64,000 bases of DNA from Prevotella sp. (GTDB taxonomy: Bacteria > Bacteroidota > Bacteroidia > Bacteroidales > Bacteroidaceae), in the NCBI GenBank assembly GCA_017557405.1, contig JAFYYV010000049.1, forward strand, positions 1-64,000. The letters are read 5' to 3'. Within the stretch, counting starts at the first letter, position 1; each line of letters opens with the position of its first letter. The notes below the pieces were generated by a model, which made no database searches, was not told the origin of the DNA, and saw only the letters and a program-made list of their open reading frames with translations. Of the stretch, positions 43,697-52,617 are shown in pieces. The position numbers were made by a program, and so were the translations under genes.

Positions 43697-44596
43697 ATGA
43701 AAATCAAGCTATCAGCCATTACCGACATAGGGAAGGAGCGCGAGCACAATGAGGATGCGTTCGTTCTTTGCCCCGACTTGTCGAATCCTGATTGGTCGTT
43801 GGATGAGACGGCGGTTCATCTTTCGCTCGGTCCTTATGGTTCGTTGGCCGTTGTAGCCGATGGCATGGGAGGCGCCAATGCGGGCGATGTGGCTTCATCG
43901 ATGGCCATTGATGCCATCAAGAAACATTTCACCACCCATGCGTTGGGAGAAGTCATCAAGAGCGACACCGCCATCTGTCAGTTCCTTTCTGATTACGTGA
44001 AAGATGCCAGCGAGTCGATTCAGACACACGCCTTCGATCATCCTGAGACTGCGGGCATGGGCACGACTATTGTGGTGTGCTGGATACTGAAACAGGAAGA
44101 CGAGACCAAAGCCCACATCGCTTGGTGTGGCGACAGTCGTTGCTACCTCTATAATCCGAAGGAAGGACTGCGGCAGCTCACCAAGGATCACTCCTATGTG
44201 CAAGATTTAGTGGATAAGGGGGAGATTACCGAGGAAGAGGCATTCAATCATCCCGATGGCAATCTCATCACTCGTGGATTGGGCGATCTTGACTTCGATG
44301 CGCAAGCCGACTTTGTCAGCCACACGTTGCAAGCAGGCGACTGGCTGTTGCTTTGCAGCGATGGTCTTTGCGGCTATTGTACGAACGAAGCCATTGCCAA
44401 TGCTGTCAAAGGGGTTTATCCTGACGTAACAGCCTGTCGCGACCGTTTGCTGAAGGTGGCGCTCGATGCAGGCGGCTACGACAATATCACCATCGCTATT
44501 GTTTCGGCTATTGGCGACGATGAAGCAGAACCTAAGAAGGTTGCAAATGATGGTGGTTTCCTGAAATGGTTCAAGGGCCTATTCTGTAAAGGATAA
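43697..44596 (+). CDS. PP2C-family Ser/Thr phosphatase
   Basis: 299 residues with all PP2C landmarks: TDIGKEREHNEDAF (metal Asp in the NED segment), VADGMGGANAG (DGMGG, second metal Asp), GMGTTIV, AWCGDSRCYL, LLCSDGLCG and GGYDNITI. Length matches bacterial stand-alone PP2Cs of the PppA/PrpC type. It is the last gene of the T6SS block and should reverse the kinase encoded at 40344-41837. The C-terminal ~30 residues extend beyond the core. Confidence 0.92.
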   Translation: MKIKLSAITDIGKEREHNEDAFVLCPDLSNPDWSLDETAVHLSLGPYGSLAVVADGMGGANAGDVASSMAIDAIKKHFTTHALGEVIKSDTAICQFLSDYVKDASESIQTHAFDHPETAGMGTTIVVCWILKQEDETKAHIAWCGDSRCYLYNPKEGLRQLTKDHSYVQDLVDKGEITEEEAFNHPDGNLITRGLGDLDFDAQADFVSHTLQAGDWLLLCSDGLCGYCTNEAIANAVKGVYPDVTACRDRLLKVALDAGGYDNITIAIVSAIGDDEAEPKKVANDGGFLKWFKGLFCKG

Positions 44597-44619
44597 AGAT
44601 TCTGCGAATCATCAACAAT

Positions 44620-44660
44620 AAGCCTGGTACATCTCATTTCGAGGTTGCCAGGCTTTTCTT
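44620..44660 (+). terminator. Rho-independent-type terminator at the end of the T6SS block
   Basis: AAGCCTGG (44620-44627) pairs with CCAGGCTT (44648-44655), with a T-rich tail (TTTTCTTTTATATTATTT). It lies 24 bp after the PP2C stop codon. Confidence 0.8.
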
Positions 44661-44696
44661 TTATATTATTTCTCCCCTCTTGCTATTGACCACAAG

Positions 44697-44778
44697 TGAG
44701 GCGGTCAAAGCTATGCAATGAGGCGGTCAAAGCTATGCAATGAGGTGGTCAAAGCTATGTAATGACAACGTCAAAGAC
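44697..44778. repeat. 22-bp tandem repeat array (AAAGCTATGC family)
   Basis: Three copies of a 22-bp unit (TGAGGCGGTCAAAGCTATGC plus AA) at 44697-44718, 44719-44740 and 44741-44762, plus a partial degenerate copy to 44778. The same motif, mostly inverted, occurs at 33546-33628 and 56421-56506. Units abut without spacers, so this is not a CRISPR array. Confidence 0.85.
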
Positions 44779-45090
44779 CACCTCTGACAGCGCGTTCAGA
44801 TACACCTCCCCAAAAAGGCATTATCGTCGGAAAATGGTGGTTCACGAGCCATTTTATGCAATTTTCGGCAAAAACCATCACTTTTCAGCTTCTTCCGAAA
44901 AGGCCATTTCGGGTGCAAAACCCATGCGTGTGACAATTGGGACAATTAGACACCCCTTTTTTGCGAGCCCCGATTTTGAGTTATTTTCGCATGGCGCTGA
45001 TTATCAACAAGTTACAATTATTAATTAATAATAATTATATATATATTAACATATATATTATATGATATATATACATTTATATAGATATAT
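44779..45090. other. Intergenic DNA left of the IS element
   Basis: No convincing gene. An 88-residue frame (44762-45028) runs through the repeat array and has no family features. One arm of an inverted repeat pair lies at 44931-44952. From about 45008 the sequence is nearly pure A/T. Confidence 0.5.
44931..44952 (+). repeat. Left arm of a 22-bp inverted repeat flanking the IS element
   Basis: TGACAATTGGGACAATTAG plus ACA is matched, inverted, by 46249-46270 (18 of 22 bases identical by eye). A T-tract lies 6 bases beyond in both arms. Confidence 0.7.
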
Positions 45091-46118
45091 ACCCGTTGGT
45101 TGAATTAGAATAAAGCATACTTGACTTGCCCTATGGGCCTGTGATTGAGATGATTGAAGTACTGCAACATGGTGAATGCTGCGACCTTTGCCGCCATTCT
45201 TGTGAAGAGGCCGGCAGGTTTCTTTGCATAGTTGCGTATCATCATGAATTGGTCATTGAACTGTGAGAAGACTGTCTCGATCCTCTTCCTGAAACGCCTG
45301 TAGGCCCATGTCGGCGGTGTCCAGTTCCTCTGGTTCAGCCTGTACGGGACATCAAGGGTGATGTTGGCCGTCTCGAACAGGTCCAGCTGCACAGGTGTGC
45401 TCAAGTACCCCTTGTCCCCGAGTATCGTGCAGTCGTGGTATTCCCACCGCACATCCTTGAGGTATTGCAGGTCATGCACGTTGGCTGCGGTCATGTCATA
45501 GGAATGGATCACTCCGCTGATGCCGCACAAGGCATGGAGCTTGTAGCCGTAATAGTGCATGTCCTGCGAGGCGCAGTAGCCCCAGGAGGGCGCACGCCCC
45601 ATGTCGTCCCTACCCATCCGGCATCTGTTGGCACGGGCGTTCTGGCAGACCTTCACCGGCTTGGAGTCTATGCTGAAGACGTCTTCGCCTCCATCCATCT
45701 CCTTGGCTATGGATTGGCGGATGTCCTCGCCCAGCAGCATGGTCTTCTTGCGGCGCTGGTTGTACTGCCGGTGGCTGATCAGGTTGGGGATAGCACCCGG
45801 ACTTTCCGCATTCAACCGCCTGAAGAGGTAGTTCTCACTGTCAATACCCAGTGCCTCTGCCGTGATGGAGAGAGCCACCACCTCCAGATCGGAGAAGGTG
45901 GGGACGACACCACATCGAGGTACATTTCCACTCTCATTTACTTTATTTCCTGCAAATTTCTTGCAGATCTCAAGAATTTTCCCGAACTTTGTGACGAAGT
46001 TGCGCATATCTACGATAATAGAACTTGGTTGATTGGGTACCACTAAGTTACTAAAAATCAATGACATGTGCAACTTTTTAAGTGTAAATGTTTTGCTAAT
46101 TTAATTCAACCAACGGGT
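45091..46118 (-). mobile_element. IS982-family insertion sequence, intact
   Basis: 1028 bp bounded by perfect 17-bp terminal inverted repeats (ACCCGTTGGTTGAATTA at 45091-45107 and its complement at 46102-46118). It is flanked by an 8-bp target duplication AGATATAT (45083-45090 and 46119-46126). A single full-length transposase lies inside. Perfect ends and target duplication suggest a recent insertion into the AT-rich gap. Confidence 0.93.
45105..46073 (-). CDS. IS982-family transposase
   Basis: 322 residues. DDE-type motifs: FSIDSKPVKV (first Asp), YGYKLHALCG, ILGDKGYLS (second Asp) and RFRKRIETVFSQ (Glu), in the IS982/IS4-like order. The frame is uninterrupted. The stop codon lies in the left inverted repeat. 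The start may be the ATG at 46073 or 46067; both lie inside the element. Confidence 0.92.
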   Translation of the reverse strand: MHMSLIFSNLVVPNQPSSIIVDMRNFVTKFGKILEICKKFAGNKVNESGNVPRCGVVPTFSDLEVVALSITAEALGIDSENYLFRRLNAESPGAIPNLISHRQYNQRRKKTMLLGEDIRQSIAKEMDGGEDVFSIDSKPVKVCQNARANRCRMGRDDMGRAPSWGYCASQDMHYYGYKLHALCGISGVIHSYDMTAANVHDLQYLKDVRWEYHDCTILGDKGYLSTPVQLDLFETANITLDVPYRLNQRNWTPPTWAYRRFRKRIETVFSQFNDQFMMIRNYAKKPAGLFTRMAAKVAAFTMLQYFNHLNHRPIGQVKYALF

Positions 46119-46188
46119 AGATATATAGATAGATTTAGTTGTTTCTATCTCTATTTTTGGCCGGAAAAACTGCTACTTGAAAAAGCAT

Positions 46189-46227
46189 CATTGAACATTG
46201 AACATTGAAGATTGAACATTGAGCATT
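46189..46227. repeat. Heptamer tandem repeat (CATTGAA)
   Basis: About 5.5 copies of CATTGAA with one C-to-G variant and one final A-to-G variant. Similar short tandem repeats are common in Bacteroidota spacers. No coding role is visible. Confidence 0.8.
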
Positions 46228-46248
46228 ACCAAGTGCGTAAAAAACGAC

Positions 46249-46270
46249 TGTCTAATTGTCCTATTTGTCA
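46249..46270 (-). repeat. Right arm of the 22-bp inverted repeat flanking the IS element
   Basis: On the minus strand it reads TGACAAATAGGACAATTAG plus ACA, matching the left arm at 44931-44952. Confidence 0.7.
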
Positions 46271-46330
46271 CAAGTGTAAAACCACACCATCCCGATTCTA
46301 CTATCCATTTGGTAGCGAATTCTTTGTTTA

Positions 46331-47977
46331 TTACCTTTCTCGGATGGTCTTGAATTTCTTCCACCCATCAGCTTTCTTGTATGCATTCGTCTGGCCTCGC
46401 GGTACAAAGAGTACTGCGTGTTTCTCATCGCAGACGTGTTTGACTTTGGGGGGCGTCATGAATGGAATGCTGACCTCGCGCAGGGCATCGCAATCGTATA
46501 GCATGCGGTCGCCGATGTTGGTGGTGCGACGTGGAAATTCGAAGGTCTGCAACGATTCGCATTTGCGGAAGCATTCTTCGCCCAACGACTCGATGGTGAC
46601 AGGCAGCGTGATGCTGGTGAGTGCCTTGCAAGCGTAGAAGGCTTCGCGGTCGATGGCTTCGAGAGAGTGGGGAAGTGCAATGATTTGCAGGCTCGTGCAA
46701 TTCTTGAACGTGCGTTCGGGCAATCGTTTGAGGTCTTGCGGGAGCGACACGCTGACGATTCCTGAGCATCCACTGAAAAGGCTTGTGCCGATTTTCCTGA
46801 GACTTTGTGGCAATGTGACGTTGGTAAGAGCACGGCAGTCGCGCAAGGCATCGTTGCCGATGGAAGTGAGTCCTTCGGGCAGTGCTATTTGCGTGAGCGA
46901 CTTGCATCCTCGGAAGGCGTTGTTGCCGATTTGTCGCAGTGTTCGTGGGAGAAGGATGTTGGTGATGGCTGAACAGTTGGTGAAAGCGGAGTCTTCAATG
47001 CGGTTGATGGATTCTGGCAGGCTGATGTTGCCTGAGAGTCCTTGTGGGCAACGGATGAGTTTCGTGAACTGTTTATCGAAGAGCATTCCATCGGCGTCGG
47101 CATATAAAGGATTTCCGGTTTCAACGATGATGGCCGTGAGTCGTTGGCAATCGTTGAAGGCGTTGACAGCGAGTTTTTGCACATTGGCAGGAATGACTAT
47201 TTGCTGCAAGTTTGTTTTTGCAAAAGCACGAGCATCAATCTGCTGAACGCCAGGTGGTATGTTGATTTGCGTGATGGCGGTTCCAGCAAAAGCATCGCTT
47301 GGGATAATGGTGAGTCGTTGAGGCAGCGTGATGTTGGCGAGTTTCTGGCATTCGTAGAAACAACCGCTTCCGATTTCCACAACAGAGGGCGGTATGTTGG
47401 CCTCGATGAGATTACTGCAATAGCGGAAGGCGTTTTGTCCGATGACCTCGAGTGCTGGGGGCATCTCCACCATTTCGAGATGGCTGCACGATGAGAAACA
47501 ATAGTCGCTGATGGCGCGGAGATGAGTAGGCAGGATGATAGAGCGAAGCCTGTTCCAGTTGGAAAAAGCGCTGTTGGGCAGTGTTTCTACAGCAAGTCCT
47601 CGACCGTAGCGATCGCCTTGCACGATGCGAGCGTGGCGCAAATCGAGGTCGAGCCAAGCCTGTACTGTGCGACCACGTGAGTCTTTGACGGTGCTTCGGT
47701 TGGCAAGTGTCTTGATGAATTTCAAGTCGATGTCGTTGATGACGCCAGAGATGTGCATCTGTCGGATATCGCGTATTTTCTCAGCAGGAATCATGGATTG
47801 CAGTTCGCCAGCCTTGCGAATGTCGATGTCGGCCACATCTCCGCGAAACGAAGCGCGCCCCTTGGGATTGCCGCCGATGACGCGACCTTGTGCGAAATCT
47901 GAGGCTCGGGATACGAGGCTCGAGGATGGCATGAGCAGCAAGAAAAGGATGAAGAACAGTTTTGTATTTGCTTTCAT
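46331..47977 (-). CDS. BspA-family leucine-rich repeat surface protein
   Basis: 548 residues: signal peptide (1-25), then a ~110-residue N-terminal part, then about 14 BspA-type LRR_5 repeats (about 23 residues each; IGNNAFRGCKSLTQIALP type) from ~150 to ~520, ending in a short capping segment. No LPXTG or gliding C-terminal signal is seen. BspA-like proteins of oral and gut Bacteroidota bind host or bacterial surfaces. It is last in the minus-strand efflux gene group, 63 bp after the adaptor gene. Confidence 0.88.
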   Translation of the reverse strand: MKANTKLFFILFLLLMPSSSLVSRASDFAQGRVIGGNPKGRASFRGDVADIDIRKAGELQSMIPAEKIRDIRQMHISGVINDIDLKFIKTLANRSTVKDSRGRTVQAWLDLDLRHARIVQGDRYGRGLAVETLPNSAFSNWNRLRSIILPTHLRAISDYCFSSCSHLEMVEMPPALEVIGQNAFRYCSNLIEANIPPSVVEIGSGCFYECQKLANITLPQRLTIIPSDAFAGTAITQINIPPGVQQIDARAFAKTNLQQIVIPANVQKLAVNAFNDCQRLTAIIVETGNPLYADADGMLFDKQFTKLIRCPQGLSGNISLPESINRIEDSAFTNCSAITNILLPRTLRQIGNNAFRGCKSLTQIALPEGLTSIGNDALRDCRALTNVTLPQSLRKIGTSLFSGCSGIVSVSLPQDLKRLPERTFKNCTSLQIIALPHSLEAIDREAFYACKALTSITLPVTIESLGEECFRKCESLQTFEFPRRTTNIGDRMLYDCDALREVSIPFMTPPKVKHVCDEKHAVLFVPRGQTNAYKKADGWKKFKTIRER

Positions 47978-48039
47978 ATGATGACGTGTTTATGGGTTGA
48001 TGTTGCAATTAATGATTCAGGAAATGCGAGAAATAGGGA

Positions 48040-49146
48040 TTAGTCTTCGCTCTTCACAATCTTGGGACCGCGGATGAGATCCTTTTGTGAGATGCCACTT
48101 TTCACTTCGATGCTAATGCCATCGCTGAGACCTGTCTCCACCTTCTTGCGTTCGTAGGTTTTGTTGTCTCCTTTCCCTTTGATGACATATACGAAGGTTT
48201 CTTCACCAGAGAATTCAATGGCGCTCTCAGGCAGTGTGAGCACGTTCTTGGCTTCAGCGAGCACAATCTCGGCGTTGGCACTATATCCGCTGCGGATTTG
48301 GCTGGCTGTTGGCACATGCACGGCGGCTTTGATCTCGAATTGGTTGGCTCCACCGGTCTCAACGGCTTTTGGTGAGATGTATTCCAAATGGGCATCGAAA
48401 TTGAGGTTCTGTAGGGCTCCAATGGTGATTTTCATAGGCATTCCAGCTACCAGGCGTCCCACTTCGGTTTCATCGATGTTGCCGCGGAAGATGAGGTCTT
48501 TCATGTTCGCCACGCTGGCAATGGTGGTTCCATCGTTGAAGGTGTTGGAAAGGATGACGGAGTTTCCAACCTTCACGGGAATGTCGAGGATAAGTCCTGT
48601 GATGGTGGAGCGGATGAGTGTGGATGAAGCTGAAGCATTGGTGCGCGAGACTCCATCACGAACAACCTGCAATTGGTCGTTCGCGGCTGCCACCTCTTCC
48701 GATGCTTGCCGATAGGCTTGTCGTATCTTGTCGTATTCATCGGCAGAAACGAGTCCTTTGTCGTAGAGCGTCTGCTCTCGATCGAGGTCGGTCTTGGCTT
48801 GTTTGAGGTTGACATTGGCCAAACGAACGCGCGACTGAGCTGATGAAAGCTGTTGCATGTCGGGTATGACTTTGACTTTGGCAATCACTTCGCCAGCTTG
48901 CACCATTTGTCCCGCTTCTTTGAGGATCTGCGTGATGATGCCTGATATCTGGGGTTTGACATTGACTTCATTGCGTGGTTCTATCTTACCTGTGACAACG
49001 GTGGTCTTGGCAAGGTCTTTGATGGTGGGTGTGAACTCTTCGTAGGCGACTGGTTGCGGTTTGGACTTCTGCCATAGGAAGATGAACATGCCAATGAATA
49101 CCAAGGCAATGAGGCTGAAGATCAGGATTTTCCAATACTTTTTCAT
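48040..49146 (-). CDS. Periplasmic adaptor protein (MacA/HlyD family)
   Basis: 368 residues with an N-terminal membrane anchor (~7-25), the barrel-sandwich start (VTGKIEPRNEVNVKPQISG), a central helical hairpin (~95-160), a lipoyl return strand and beta-barrel domains. It should couple the two inner-membrane permeases downstream on the strand's upstream side (49186-51823) to an outer-membrane channel encoded elsewhere. Position after the permease genes (39 bp) and length fit MacA of MacAB-type efflux pumps. Confidence 0.88.
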   Translation of the reverse strand: MKKYWKILIFSLIALVFIGMFIFLWQKSKPQPVAYEEFTPTIKDLAKTTVVTGKIEPRNEVNVKPQISGIITQILKEAGQMVQAGEVIAKVKVIPDMQQLSSAQSRVRLANVNLKQAKTDLDREQTLYDKGLVSADEYDKIRQAYRQASEEVAAANDQLQVVRDGVSRTNASASSTLIRSTITGLILDIPVKVGNSVILSNTFNDGTTIASVANMKDLIFRGNIDETEVGRLVAGMPMKITIGALQNLNFDAHLEYISPKAVETGGANQFEIKAAVHVPTASQIRSGYSANAEIVLAEAKNVLTLPESAIEFSGEETFVYVIKGKGDNKTYERKKVETGLSDGISIEVKSGISQKDLIRGPKIVKSED

Positions 49147-49185
49147 CTTGTTTTATTTGTTTACAATTATCAATTTCTTTTTTGC

Positions 49186-50430
49186 TTACTCGTCGCGCAT
49201 GGCGTCGACAGGTTTGATGCTCATGGCACGTCCAGCTGGGGCGAGGCCTGCCAACACTCCGAGGATGCTGAGCAATACGACGGCGCCAATGGCTGTCCAG
49301 AACTGCACTTGATAGTGTGCGGATACGATGCCATCGGTGGTGTTGGCCATCTCAAGCATCTGTAGTATGATGACGGCGAAAAGGATTCCACTCATGCCGG
49401 CTACGGAGGTGAGCAGGATGCTTTCGCTGATGATTTGTGCTAGGATGTTGCGTGGAGTTGCACCAATGGCTCTACGAATTCCTATTTCGGTAGTTCGTTC
49501 CTTGACGGTGACCATCATGATGTTGGAGACTCCGATGGCTCCAGCGAGAAGGGTGCCGATGCCGACAAGCCAGATGAGGAAGTTGACACCGCTGAAGAGG
49601 CTGTCTAGCATTCCGAACATTACCTCGGTGTTGAAGACGGTGATGGCTTTTTCGTCGTTGGGGTGTATGTCGTGGCTTCGTGCAAGCACTTGTTGGATGC
49701 GTGGCGCGATGGTGCTGATGGTGATGCCTGGGCGTGCTGTTGTACAGATGAGGTGGACGTCATCTCCGAAGTTGTAGGCTTGTTGCATGAGTGTGATGGG
49801 AATGACAACGCTCTCTTCTGCGGAGCCGTTGATGCTCATGTTTCCGTTGTTATAGTCGACGCCCACGATGCTATAATAAGTGGAATCGATGCGGATAAGT
49901 TGCCCGCACGGGTCGCCCCCACTTGGGAAGAGAGTCTTGTAGATTTTCTTTCCGATGACACAAACCTTGCGGCGTTGCGCCATATCGAGATCGTTGAGGA
50001 AACGGCCATAAAAGAGTTTTGGCGTCTCAACTTTCGCATAATCGGGTAGAAGACCCTTCATGTTGCAATTGCAGGAATGCTCGGAGAAAGTCGCTGTGGC
50101 GCCCCACTTGGAGAGCATCGGTGAGATGACATCGAGTTCGGGCACTTGTTGGCGTAGTCGTTCGACGTCTTTGTATTGCATTTGCCATTGGCGTCCTTTC
50201 CGAAAACCATGATAGGGCTTTGTGGTGGGTTGTGCGAAGACGATGGCAGAGTTGGTGGCGAAACCCTCGAAGTTATTCTCCAACAGTTCTTTGAGTCCCT
50301 GCCCGCCGCCGATGAGGGCGACGAGCATGAACACTCCCCAGAAGACACCGAAGCCTGTCAGGAACGAACGGCTTTTGTTTCGTGTCAGTGTGTCGAGGAT
50401 TTCCTTGTATGAATCTATATCGATGCGCAT
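49186..50430 (-). CDS. MacB-like ABC transporter permease, copy 1
   Basis: 414 residues: TM1 near 20-45 (SRSFLTGFGVFWGVFML), a large periplasmic MacB_PCD domain (~50-275) and three C-terminal TM helices with the FtsX motif (VKERTTEIGIRRAIGATP near 310-325). It lacks its own ATPase, which is encoded at 51860-52579. Similar in plan to the neighbouring permease but clearly diverged, so a heterodimeric transporter is likely. Confidence 0.88.
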   Translation of the reverse strand: MRIDIDSYKEILDTLTRNKSRSFLTGFGVFWGVFMLVALIGGGQGLKELLENNFEGFATNSAIVFAQPTTKPYHGFRKGRQWQMQYKDVERLRQQVPELDVISPMLSKWGATATFSEHSCNCNMKGLLPDYAKVETPKLFYGRFLNDLDMAQRRKVCVIGKKIYKTLFPSGGDPCGQLIRIDSTYYSIVGVDYNNGNMSINGSAEESVVIPITLMQQAYNFGDDVHLICTTARPGITISTIAPRIQQVLARSHDIHPNDEKAITVFNTEVMFGMLDSLFSGVNFLIWLVGIGTLLAGAIGVSNIMMVTVKERTTEIGIRRAIGATPRNILAQIISESILLTSVAGMSGILFAVIILQMLEMANTTDGIVSAHYQVQFWTAIGAVVLLSILGVLAGLAPAGRAMSIKPVDAMRDE

Positions 50431-50548
50431 GACAATTTTTAATTGTCAAAATTATGAATTATGAATTCTTTTAGTCGGCTGACGCCTTTGTAAAAGCGGC
50501 AAAGCCGAGCGGTAAATTGTGAATTGTTAATTGTTAATTATGAATTGC
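50431..50548. repeat. Spacer rich in short AATTGT/GAATT repeats
   Basis: 118 bp between the two permease genes containing several AATTGTTAATT, TTATGAATT and TGACAATTTTTAATTGTCA palindromic pieces. The last could form a small hairpin. A similar AATTTACAATT repeat occupies 51832-51862 before the ATPase gene. No gene is seen. Confidence 0.5.
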
Positions 50549-51823
50549 CTATTCCGCCCTTAGGGCCTCGATGGGTCGTATGTTGGCGGCTTTTCGCGCT
50601 GGGATGAGTCCGGCAATGGTGCCAGCGATTATCATCACAACGGTGGCCTCGATGCAGACGTCGAGCCCCACGGTGGGGTTGACGAACATGGAAGCTTCGA
50701 AGAGTCCGCTGTTCACTTTTGTTTGTCCGATGGTGGCGTCCATATATTGGTTGGCGGCGATGCCGAGCAGCATGCCGATGTATCCGAAGAAGGTGGTGAT
50801 GATGACGCTCTCGATGATGATGAGTCGCAGGATGCTGGCAGGCTTGGCTCCGATGGCCTTGCGGATTCCGAATTCGCGTGTGCGCTCCTTCACGGTGATG
50901 AGCATGATGTTGGAGACGCCGACGATGCCACTGAGAAGGGTGAAGATTCCGATGATCCACAGTGCTGTGCGTATGATGCTCATTCCGGTGTTCATTTGCA
51001 AGTTCTGTGTGAATCTGTTCCATATCCAAATGGACTCTTCGTCATCGGGAGCCGCGCGGTGGTTGGTGTTGATGTTGGCGCGATATCGGTTTTCGAATTC
51101 GTCGTTGTCTTTCTCGCTGTCGAGACCATGAAAAGAGAAGAGGATGTGGTCGGCCTTGTCGCCTCTGTTGTACATGGTTCTGATGGTTGTGAAAGCAGTA
51201 TAGGCATCGGCGTTCATGCGGCTGGCATCATCTTTGAGTATTCCGATGACTCGGAAGGCAAATTCTCCTACCTTGACATATTTACCCACGAGAGCCCCCA
51301 CCTGACCTCCCCCAGTAGGGGAGGGAAGGAGTTCTTTGGCTTGCGACTCGCTGATGACGAGCGACTTGCGTTGTTGCTGGTTGTCGATGTTGTTAACAAA
51401 TCGTCCGTGAAGAAGTTCGAGTTTATTGATATTCGCTTGGTTGGGATAGACACCGATGAGGGTGGTGCTGACATAGTTGTCGCCGAAAGAGATGGTGACG
51501 CCGCCTTGTCGGATGTCTGCGCCAACGTCGTCGACATTGTTATTGTATTTATGCTCTGTGGTGCTAAAATCTTCGTCGTCGAGCCTGATGATTCTTCCCT
51601 CTTTCAGCCCATCATGGGCTTTGGCGGTTTGTCCTCCTCCCACCATCATCGAATTGTCGAGATAGCGTCCCGAATTCTGCATGATGGCATTGATGAGTCC
51701 GTTGCCAGCACCTAACAGGAATATGAGCATGAAGATACCCCATGCCACCGCGAACCCAGTGAGGGCAGTTCGCAGTTTGTTGCGCTTGGCGGTAGACCAT
51801 ATTTCGGATAGGATGTCGTGCAT
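50549..51823 (-). CDS. MacB-like ABC transporter permease, copy 2
   Basis: 424 residues with the same plan as copy 1: TM1 (FAVAWGIFMLIFLLGAGNG), a periplasmic domain (~50-290) and three C-terminal TM helices with VKERTREFGIRKAIGAKP. Encoded between the ATPase and copy 1. The pair likely forms the two halves of a MacB/FtsX-type mechanotransmission transporter. Substrate unknown. Confidence 0.88.
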   Translation of the reverse strand: MHDILSEIWSTAKRNKLRTALTGFAVAWGIFMLIFLLGAGNGLINAIMQNSGRYLDNSMMVGGGQTAKAHDGLKEGRIIRLDDEDFSTTEHKYNNNVDDVGADIRQGGVTISFGDNYVSTTLIGVYPNQANINKLELLHGRFVNNIDNQQQRKSLVISESQAKELLPSPTGGGQVGALVGKYVKVGEFAFRVIGILKDDASRMNADAYTAFTTIRTMYNRGDKADHILFSFHGLDSEKDNDEFENRYRANINTNHRAAPDDEESIWIWNRFTQNLQMNTGMSIIRTALWIIGIFTLLSGIVGVSNIMLITVKERTREFGIRKAIGAKPASILRLIIIESVIITTFFGYIGMLLGIAANQYMDATIGQTKVNSGLFEASMFVNPTVGLDVCIEATVVMIIAGTIAGLIPARKAANIRPIEALRAE

Positions 51824-51859
51824 GGGGGAATTTACAATTATACAATTTACAATTTACAA

Positions 51860-52579
51860 TTATTTCATGACTCCGCTAGTGCCGAAGGGGCTTGCGTTGT
51901 GCTGCAGGTTCTCTTCGATGCTGCCAATGAGTCCGTCTTTGATGTGGATAATCTTGTTGGTTTCGTTGGCGACTCCACTTTCGTGAGTCACGACCACGAT
52001 GGTCTTCTTTTCTTCCTGATTCAATTGCTTGAGGAGTTGCATAACTTCGACACTTGTTTTGGAGTCGAGTGCACCAGTCGGTTCATCAGCAAGGATGATT
52101 TTGGGTTGTGTGATAAGCGCTCGAGCGATGGCCACTCTTTGTTTCTGTCCACCCGACATCTCGTTAGGATAGTGCTCGGCCCATGCTGCCAATCCGAGTT
52201 TGTCAAGATATTGCATAGCGAGGGCATGTCGTTTCCGCCTGCTGACACCTTGATAGAAGAGTGGCAGTTCGACGTTTTCAACGGCAGTCTTGAATCCAAT
52301 GAGGTTAAAGGATTGGAAGATGAAACCAATCATTCGGTTACGGTAATCGGCGGCGCGGGTTTCGGAGAGGTTCTTGATGAGAGTTCCTGCAAGATGATAC
52401 TCGCCACTGTCGTAGTTGTCGAGAATGCCGAGTATATTCAATAAGGTGGACTTGCCAGAACCTGATGCCCCCATGATGGACACGAATTCGCCTTCGTTAA
52501 TATGGAGGTTGATGCCTTTGAGCACATGAAGGGGCTGTGCACCAAAATAAGTCTTGTTTATGTCTTTTAAATCAATCAT
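51860..52579 (-). CDS. ABC transporter ATPase (MacB/LolD type)
   Basis: 239 residues: Walker [10 protein letters not shown] (~39-47), Q-loop, signature [10 protein letters not shown], Walker [12 protein letters not shown] and the H-loop VVVTHE. The class is typical of FtsX-type permease partners (LolD, MacB). First of the four efflux genes in the direction of transcription. Confidence 0.92.
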   Translation of the reverse strand: MIDLKDINKTYFGAQPLHVLKGINLHINEGEFVSIMGASGSGKSTLLNILGILDNYDSGEYHLAGTLIKNLSETRAADYRNRMIGFIFQSFNLIGFKTAVENVELPLFYQGVSRRKRHALAMQYLDKLGLAAWAEHYPNEMSGGQKQRVAIARALITQPKIILADEPTGALDSKTSVEVMQLLKQLNQEEKKTIVVVTHESGVANETNKIIHIKDGLIGSIEENLQHNASPFGTSGVMK

Positions 52580-52617
52580 ACAGTCGTTAGACGTGATGAA
52601 GAGGAAAAAGGTTGCAG

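Noticed and set aside
44697-44778. CRISPR array
   Set aside because: The 22-bp units abut directly without unique spacers, and no cas gene is in the window.
44762-45028. 88-residue plus-strand frame
   Set aside because: It starts inside a tandem repeat array, lies after a terminator and shows no recognisable composition or motif.
50723-51715. 330-residue plus-strand frame opposite permease copy 2
   Set aside because: The minus-strand frame is a clear MacB-like permease with FtsX motifs, so the plus-strand frame is a shadow.
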